Part shown: positions 57,329 through 64,000 of the stretch, piece after piece
Layout: the number at the start of each line of letters is the position of its first letter
Position numbering within the stretch: the first letter of the stretch is position 1
DNA from: Dendrobium chrysotoxum
Taxonomy: Eukaryota; Streptophyta; Magnoliopsida; Asparagales; Orchidaceae
DNA length: 64,000 bases
Direction: 5' to 3'
Assembly (NCBI GenBank): GCA_019925795.1
Contig: CM034304.1
Coordinates: 21,344,228 to 21,408,227, forward strand
Notes under the pieces: generated by a model
Told to the model about the DNA's origin: nothing
The model's input: only the letters and a program-made list of their open reading frames with translations
Databases searched by the model: none
Position numbers and translations under genes: made by a program

Positions 57329-59543
57329 CTGCATTGCAAGTAGTTCTGTCACAAAAATTTGTCGTTTGTATTTAGCTTCATAATTAGCTCAAATTTGATT
57401 AGTTTTTATAAGCTTACAGTATCCAGAGAGTCTGCACCCAAAGCTGTAAACTGAGTTTCTGGAGTAAGGGTAGTTTCATTTGATAGGGCTAGCTGCTGCT
57501 TCACAATGTCCATCACCTTCTGCACCGTTTCAGGTTTGGCCTATCATAAGCAACTTGTGTTAGATTTACATCCATCGAAGTGATGATTAGTAGGGCTGTT
57601 GATGATCTGATTTTGAGTCGATTCAGGCTTTGTTTGGGACGGCTTTCTTGCTGCTTCTTAAAGCAGCTTTCTAATACAAATATCTTAATTTTTTAACTAA
57701 AAACTGTTTTAAAAAGCAGTAAAAAAGCCGTCCCAAACGAAACCTCAATCTCGGCTTAAGATCAGCTCAAGACAGATAATATTTGAATAGATGCTACCTT
57801 GATCTGATCACAATGAGTCAAATATGGCTCATTTAAGCCAAAAACCAGTTAATTTTCAATCTCCTAAGATAAAATTATAGTCAAGCACACATACATGGAC
57901 TCATACATGCATAGATTCGTATATACAAATGCATGGATGCATATATACATTAGTTCAATTCTAAAGACATGCATGCATATGCATTCCAATTTGATATGGA
58001 GCTAGCTCAATCCATTCCAAGCTCAGCTCAATTCAAGTTTTGAGTAAAATATACATGCATTCATGCGTACATAGATTCATATAGGTAAATACATACATAC
58101 ATACATACATTAATTCAATTCTAAATACATTCATACATGCACATTATGATCTGAAATCGAGCTAGCTCGATCCGATTCAAGTTCGTCTACATTCAAGTTT
58201 GATCAGAGCCGGGCTTGACTTGTTAATCGGTCCTTTGACTTTGATCATAGCCACAATCAGATCTCAAATTTCATGCAATTTTTTCCAGCTTCAAGCCAAA
58301 CTCACAGCCTTAGATATCAGTAATATCAGTAAGGTTTCAGGGGAAGAAAATTACAGCACAGCAGACTTGAAAACGGGAAGAATTTAGAGAGGGTAAACTA
58401 CTTCTTAGCATGCCCGTCGAGAACAACTTCATAGAGGATATTCTTTTGCTAACCTGTAGAAGATTAGGATATATGCTAAGTAGAATATCATGAAGTATTT
58501 CTGAATAGAATTACCACAACTAGGTATACAATCAATTACTAATAATTTTCAGCAGAAAAAGGAACTGTTCATCTGGCTCTTTACAACTATAAAGAATAAT
58601 ATCATCCTCAAAATCCAATATCTTTTGCCATTTCGATCTAAAATTGATCCATATTGGTCCTACTGTAAGAATTTCTATTGAGGGTGATAGAAACTTCATG
58701 CAGGAGATGAGCTTAGAGGGTATATCCATCTTATATGATAGAAACCTTTGCCATCAGTGATGAGATTAGGGGTATAAGTGAGTCAAGCTAATTCTTAAGC
58801 TGGTTTGGGCTTAACTCAATAAATGACTTGTGAGCTAACGAGTCAAGTTTGAGCTAGCCCTGAATTGACTTATTAGCTCGTAAGTTGGCTCGATTAAAAA
58901 GATTAATATAAATTACACTTAAAATATATTAGAATTTTTGAGTGTTAGTATAAAATTGTTAAAAATATTTTAAAATAATATATTATTTTTTTATTTTAAG
59001 CGATTTCTATTATTTTGCTTCTAAATTCTCATTTTTTTTATCATTATGTTATAATAATTACTTGGATATGAATCATTTTCTTTCTTTCATAATAAATGAG
59101 TTGATTCATCAGCCGATTTAAACTCGTAACATTGAGCTCTTGCTCAAACTAGGGGCAACTCAAAGTAGGCTCGACTCGTTTACACCACTAGGGGTTGTAA
59201 AAAAAAAAGACTTGCACCCCTAGGAGTTGAAACAAAGAGGGCTGAGCAACTGTTATTTTTTATTTTGTTTAACATTTTGGTGTTAATATAAAAATTTAGA
59301 TAGTAAATATGTAAATTCTATAATTTTAAACGTTGTGCATAAGTTCCACTTATATTAATATTGTATTGGCAGCAATAATAAAGATTTAAAAGAAAAATCA
59401 TTTGAAGTTATAAAAAGCAGTAATTAGCAGAATTACTGTAATCAATTGGCAAATAGCATGATAAGAGAAGAAACCTTGTCGCTGGGGTTTGTTTGCTTTA
59501 GGGCAGAACAAAGCCTCACAGGGGTTGCAGGTACTGACGCCAT
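57182..59543 (-). CDS. Plastid acyl carrier protein, four exons
   Basis: Exons on the minus strand are 59475-59543, 58355-58453, 57418-57540 and 57182-57328; all splices are phase 0 with GT-AG ends, giving 145 residues. Residues 1-56 (MASVPATPVRLCSAL to RFQVCCA) are rich in Ser, Arg and Lys with few acidic residues, as in chloroplast transit peptides. The mature domain starts near AKPETVQKVMDIV and has LGADSLDTVEIVMG, in which Ser94 is the phosphopantetheine site, then FEEEFGITLEED and ATVQ-type helix sequence ending LLEKK. ACP carries growing acyl chains as thioesters in the stroma for type II fatty acid synthesis. Length and exon pattern (transit exons, split right after GADSLDT) are normal. 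Introns hold MITEs. No defect is seen. Confidence 0.95.
57418..57540 (-). CDS. ACP exon 3 (mature N-terminal half, GADSL motif)
   Basis: Forty-one codons from AKPETVQKVMDIV to LGADSLDT, acceptor ATGATAG and donor GTAAGC. It contains Ser94, the attachment site for the prosthetic arm. Confidence 0.95.
57592..58240. repeat. Repeat-rich ACP intron 2 with GAGCTAGCTCGA blocks and CATA repeats
   Basis: Two related blocks, about 57950-58060 and 58110-58200, each contain TTAATTCAATTCTAAA or TTCAATTCTAAA, ATGCA-rich sequence and GAGCTAGCTC(A/G)AT. Between them is (CATA)n at 58089-58110. The outer motif GGGCTGTTGATGAT...GAGTCGATTCAGGC suggests an old hAT-like MITE of the GAGCTCG group. Confidence 0.5.
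57625..57743. mobile_element. MITE (about 119 bp) nested in ACP intron 2
   Basis: The left end GGCTTTGTTTGGGACGGCTT and the right end (minus strand GGTTTCGTTTGGGACGGCTT) are inverted repeats of about 34 bp with few mismatches; both continue into TGCTGCTT / TACTGCTT. The superfamily is not certain. It interrupts the older repeat described for this intron. Confidence 0.75.
58355..58453 (-). CDS. ACP exon 2 (rest of the transit peptide)
   Basis: Thirty-three codons, VSKRISSMKLFSTG to RFQVCCA, between the acceptor CTTCTACAG and the donor GTAATT. It fits both neighbours in phase 0 and leads into the mature ACP start. Confidence 0.88.
58769..59191. mobile_element. hAT-like MITE in ACP intron 1
   Basis: Begins TAGGGGTATAAGTGAGTCAA and ends GGCTCGACTCGTTTACACCA CTAG-like sequence, inverted repeats of the same family as 3303-3708. 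GAGCTAACGAGTCAAG and TTAGCTCGTAAGTTGG lie inside, with an AT-rich middle. The target duplication was not resolved. Confidence 0.65.
59475..59543 (-). CDS. ACP exon 1 (start, transit peptide)
   Basis: ATG at 59541-59543 opens MASVPATPVRLCSAL and the exon ends with AAG before the donor GTTTCT. The upstream CT-rich leader contains no other in-frame ATG nearby. Confidence 0.92.
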
Positions 59544-59566
59544 TGAGAAAGATAACGCAGAGGAGA

Positions 59567-59570
<4 letters not shown>

Positions 59571-59605
<35 letters not shown>
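59571..59605. repeat. (GA)n microsatellite, CT repeat in the ACP 5' leader
   Basis: About 17 GA units, 28 bp upstream of the ACP start codon; on the coding strand this is a CT repeat. CT-rich leaders and promoters are common in plant housekeeping genes. Confidence 0.9.
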
Positions 59606-59608
<3 letters not shown>

Positions 59609-60184
59609 CCTAAACCTAACGTTTAAGCAAGAGATAGCGAGATAAGGTACGCTGGACGATTGAGGGAAATGGACGGGTCATATTGGCGGGATGCATTGGT
59701 GCTTAATTAGCGGCCAAGTCCGTGTTTGAAGTCCGGTTTTGGTCGGAAGCCATGCGGCCCGGTTCGGTGTGGTCTGAGTATGAGGCAAAATTCTCTTTTC
59801 AGATATTCTTCCTTAAAAATATGAGAATAGAGTTGATCCGACATTTAAAATCATCTTATTTAAATTGAGTAGTTTCAAATCCAAACTCCGATTTTAATAA
59901 GCTTCAAATTGAATGTCTCGACATGACGTTTCTCATGACATTAAAAATGACCTAATCTGAGCTCAAGTGAGCCCAAATCATAAGCCTGAAGTGTAATTAT
60001 AAGCTTCAAGTGATCTCCAAATTTGGCATGCTTTAGTTGAATCAAGTGGCTTCCCAAGATGGCTTAATTTTGACATCATTAAGGCACTAAAATATTGAAT
60101 GAATGTTTTATAATCAAAGAAATTAATATGGAGTATTCGATGGAGTGTTCTAGATTTTTGTCATATTTATGAGGCATGTCACTA

Positions 60185-60215
60185 TAAAAAAATCTATAAA
60201 TAGGCCCCTACTCTC
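60185..60215 (+). promoter_or_regulatory. TATA-like sequence before the minisatellite
   Basis: CTATAAATAGGCCCCTACTC at 60194 resembles a strong plant TATA box, followed by GA-rich sequence. No coding gene follows, so it may be the promoter of a degenerate LTR or a chance match. Confidence 0.35.
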
Positions 60216-60299
60216 TTTATGGGAGTGGAGAGGAGCTTTGAGTTGGAACTTGAATTTTGGCATGAGATTTAAGATAGCTTTGAGGCTTTAAGGATCTCA

Positions 60300-61090
60300 A
60301 AGCACCACCATTAGGTCACCGTCTGATCATCACCATCAAAACTCCATCGTCGCCTGCCAATAAGTCTTCTAATCTTTGTCGCTCGACTACGGTCCGCTGA
60401 CCTACATTGTCCACCAACTACAGTCCTTGGACCGCTGTCACTGGGCTCCACTAATCATCATCGCCTGACTTTGATCCTCGCACCACCATTGCCCAACTAT
60501 ATTCCTCAAATCACCATCCTATGATTACTATCCTACAGGCCTGACTACAGTTCTTCTGATATCCGTCGCCCGTTTACTATAGCCCTCCAACCTAAATTGC
60601 CCATTGTTTACGGTCCTGAAACCACCCTCGCATGATTATGGTCCTCAAACTACCGTCGCTCCACTCCAGTCCTCCAACCACCATCACCTGACTATGTTCC
60701 TCGAACCACGTCGCCCATTGACTATGACCCTGCAAACAACATTGGAAGACTACAATTTTTCAACTATCATCTCATGAATACAGTTCTCAAACCACCGTTG
60801 CTTGACTACAATCCTCAAACTATAATCACCCGACTATAGTCCTCAAACCTTAGTTACCTGAATATGATCCTCCGTCCTCCGTTTCCCCACTACAGTCATT
60901 TCAACCTCCAATGTTGGTTGAATGCAATTCTATGACCACCACCGCCCAACGACGACCCTCCGACCTTCATCGTCTGATTATGGTCCTCTGACCTCTGTCA
61001 ACCAACTATGGTACTTCGATCACCATTGCCCAACTACAATCCTCCAACCTATAATCCTCTAGTCATTATCTCATGGCTACTCTAATGCCA
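60300..61090. repeat. Degenerate minisatellite, unit about 28-31 bp
   Basis: The unit is roughly GACTACAGTCCTC followed by (A/C)AACCACCATCGCCC, repeated some two dozen times with many changes. It is richer in C than its AT-rich surroundings and lacks T runs. The open frames over it are short. It may be the expanded leader of an old retrotransposon. Confidence 0.8.
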
Positions 61091-62440
61091 ACTAACTTCA
61101 TCAGCCACTATCGCTAATAATGCTAATGCACACCATCGATATCAACTATGATTCCCAACTACAACACTAGGATTTATGCTAAATTTTCTCTTCACAATGT
61201 ATCAACACCTTTTTCTGAGGAAAGGCATCATTTGTAACTAATACTAAATAATAGTGGAATCATTTTATCAGGGTCATACTATGATTTTTCCCTTTCTTAA
61301 GTTTTTCACCTAAAAACTCATGTGTCTTTTATGATACCTATACTCTTCTCTTACCTATGTGCGTTGGATCTTCGAGTAAAGCTAGGACACTAAACTCCAT
61401 ATCTATCTACAATCACGAATGTTCTAACATGCAACAAGAGTAATTCATAAAGTTTTGAAGAGGTCGTCTCTTGAAAAATTTATGTCATAATATTTGACAT
61501 TCTTCCATTTATATTTTGATCATCTTATATTTTTTGGACATTTAAGTACTTTAATAAATTTAAATTTGAGTGATATTGAGCTAATTGATTTATCTCATCA
61601 ACAAACCATTTAGAACAGTAGGAAAAAATAAAGTAAAACTTTATTATTTATAAAAATTGTACTATTTATAACATAATGTTCACTTATGTATGCATCATCA
61701 AATCTAATATAATTAATCATGATTATAAAAAAAGAATGAATACTATTAAGACCAGAAAAGTTTCTTAACCCTCTCTTCGAAGTTATTAACATATGCAAGT
61801 ACAAATAGGGTTATAAGTGAACTAATTCACTAAATGAACTCAAATTTAGCTCGATTAATACATGCTCAAATTTGTTAACACTAGTATTTGAATAAGATAG
61901 AATGTTTTTAAAGGCTCAGATGTTAAATAAACTAAATTTTAATATATTTTAATGTATTAACATTCACGAAAAACTTATTTATTATTCAACAACTTGTTAA
62001 AAACTTAATATAAGACTCGATGGTGGCTCAAGCCTTATAGGAAGGGAGAGTTCCCCTTGTCAATTAATGTTTTAGTTCACTTGAAGAGGGAATTTGTATG
62101 GGCGGTGATGTCCTCATCTATACCACCAATAAAAGAATAGTAGAAGAAAAGTCTATCATAAATGAAGAATATGAGATTATTATATCAAAGAAACTTATGA
62201 AAATAATGAAACAACTTAAGGGATTTCCTAACATTAAATAAAAGTCTCTAATTAAACTAGTAAATGAGTTAAACGAAAAGCCAAACTCTAAGGCATTTAC
62301 TTCCAAGTAGCTATTTAAGAGGCATTCCACTTTGTTGACCTCATTTTTATATGAGGTCATCAGGATATATCCAGACTCCTGATCATCCATCTGATGGTTG
62401 ACAATCACCCAGCTGTCAATCATCCAGCACTCAATCAATC
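61091..62440. other. AT-rich region without a recognised gene
   Basis: No family similarity is seen. 61803-62030 contains AGGGTTATAAGTGAACTAAT and TTTAGCTCGATTAAT, which resemble a very decayed MITE of the GAGCTCG family. The minus-strand frame 62118-62438 is not recognised. Confidence 0.4.
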
Positions 62441-64000
62441 AATACATATAATCAATTCCATGTTCAATTCAATCATCTAGCATTCAACCTACAATCAATC
62501 ATTTATACATTCAGTCAATCAATCATCAGTCACCTCATTAGTGGTTAGTGTTGCATCTATTACACCTCTACAATCATATATACTGCATGCAATTATCCAG
62601 TCTCCAGTTAACAATCATCCATCTCATGATCAATAATTCAATCAATCATCATCAATCAACACTCAATCAATTATCTTCAATTAACCAACCTACATAAATC
62701 ATTCATACATCCTTCTTTTAATTATTCAATCTTCAAGTAAATGATCAATCATCAATAATCACATTTAATCAACACCTTCAATTAGATTTCAATCATTCAA
62801 CCGTCAGACTATAATCAAATCAATCCATTAATGTTTACATGCAGTTGCACCCTTGCAATGTAGTAAAATGATCCAGTGCATTTCATAGCTCAGTGCACTG
62901 ACACCATTGGCTTCAAATCTAGCACTACATATATCCAATCAATTATCAATCATCAACCAAAACTTTAAGCAATCATTTAAACACTTAGTATCCAGTCAAG
63001 TTTCAATCACATGCAGCTACATCCCTACACTGTAGCCAGCTGACTCAGCACACTGCCTAGCTCAGTACACTGGCATCTATGACCTCAGTCATAGTCCATA
63101 TCACTTCATTAGGAGCTTTAGGTGATATATCATCCATCAACAGGTCCTTCAACCTTTAATTGATCATGAGCTTCATCAACATCCAACCAAACTTCAAATA
63201 AAGCCTGAACATATCCAAACACCTGTGTTCATCTCTCCTAATGAAATGGACATAACTAGTCACTTTAGCCCAGTTATCAGTTGACTTGGTCAATTGAACC
63301 TAGTTTTGGTCAAACTAGGTCAAATTGAATGACTTCATTACATGCATTCTTATCAAGCACGTTGACCTCTCACAACTCTTCCAACCTATGTTCTAAATCC
63401 ATCCAACAATTCCATGAATCAAACTATAATAACTTTGATGTAGTCAACTTAAAATATTTGGTCAAACTCCACAGTATATGCATTCCTTTGCTCATACTCT
63501 AGACCCATGGATTCATACCTACTTAAACTCATCCAAATAGCATCCTTGCATCACCTACAAGCCACCTCAGTAACTGTTGACTCATTGAATGGTCAAAAAG
63601 TCAATAAATGGTCAAATAATCTTCTAAATGGTCAAACTTGCTCAAAACACCTAATTCTTCCCACTCCAAATCATTCCAACCGTTTATAACTCTTCTAGAA
63701 TATTTCTAATGACCTCCTAAATAGATCATAAGCCTTGGTTTAGCCATCAGCAAGCTAATGAACCCATGTGATCACAAAAGGACAAACCCCCCTTTACACA
63801 TCATGGTACCTTGTCCTCTTGATTCCCTGCTCCTTTAACTGCTGAGGACACTTGTCAAGCATCCTAAAATGCTTCTAAAGTGATCCTAGCCATCCACATA
63901 ACCTAGGGCATTTGAATTGGGCAAGAAGGGTCCAAATGAATTCATTCACTGACTACACATTCTCTCACTAAGCCATAGCCTCCCAGAGCCAACTCTCATT
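62440..64000. repeat. CAATCAATCATC-rich and GGTCAAA-rich repetitive DNA at the window end
   Basis: Variants of CAATCAATCATC recur through 62440-62830. A block with TGCAGTTGCACCCTTGCAATGTAG and CAGTGCACTGACACC (62841-62912) recurs as TGCAGCTACATCCCTACACTGTAG and CAGTACACTGGCATC (63013-63077). GGTCAAA motifs cluster at 63300-63640. It looks like the LTR or satellite-like part of an unidentified retroelement cut by the window edge. Confidence 0.5.

Noticed and set aside
60300..61090. CRISPR-like regular repeats
   Set aside because: Units are contiguous and degenerate with no unique spacers, and the genome is eukaryotic. It is a minisatellite.
62118..62438. 106-codon minus-strand frame with hydrophobic end
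   Set aside because: No homology recognised and the region is AT-rich and repeat-derived.

Overview
The window looks like nuclear DNA of a flowering plant: AT-rich, with spliced genes, Ty3/gypsy LTR retrotransposons, a Mutator-like (MULE) transposon, hAT-like MITEs and RTE-clade LINE pieces. There is no bacterial operon structure, CRISPR array or rRNA. I cannot name the species. Two host genes are supported, lying tail to tail.

Gene 1 (+ strand) encodes a 396-residue protein of the histidine phosphatase / phosphoglycerate mutase-like superfamily in two exons, 3889-4395 and 54455-55138. The splice is phase 0 with GT-AG ends, and the intron is 50,059 bp. It fills most of the window with nested transposons. 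Gene 2 (- strand, 57182-59543) is a complete four-exon gene for a plastid acyl carrier protein (145 residues, transit peptide, GADSL phosphopantetheine site). The two host genes have no evident functional link.

Layout: 1-3294 is AT-rich intergenic DNA. 3303-3708 is a hAT-like MITE lying just upstream of gene 1's TATA box (3721). 4396-7150 is intron plus a second MITE. 7150-11300 is a decayed + strand gypsy with an initiator-tRNA-Met primer site. About 12050-13893 is an LTR-like repeat. 14034-29652 is an old + strand gypsy split by a younger full-length - strand chromovirus-type gypsy (18422-27362, two 2.0-kb LTRs, TSD GAAAG). 30.4-31.3 kb is GC-rich DNA with a short tandem repeat and an (AAT)n run. 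31.4-32.2 kb holds a decayed fragment resembling a plant NOT4-like protein. 32913-37261 is a gag-only gypsy (TSD GTTTC) carrying a 1.92-kb solo LTR (TSD CTTCC) inside its gag.

40718-50312 is a MULE with very long terminal inverted repeats (9-bp TSD GAGGTGATA). Each arm has an array of stem-loops near its end and an inward-facing promoter with a 5' splice site. The centre holds a broken MURA-type transposase (MULE core, SWIM finger, zinc knuckle), an internal inverted duplication and a GC-rich segment of unknown origin. The left arm carries a 970-bp hAT-like element (8-bp TSD). 51.8-54.06 kb holds RTE LINE remains. Beyond the ACP gene are a GC-richer minisatellite (60.3-61.1 kb) and repeat-derived AT-rich DNA to the window end.

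The best candidates for something little described are the MULE's paired arrays of stem-loops with 13-nt spacers, its asymmetric arms, and the 50-kb intron that gene 1 must splice to make an intact protein.
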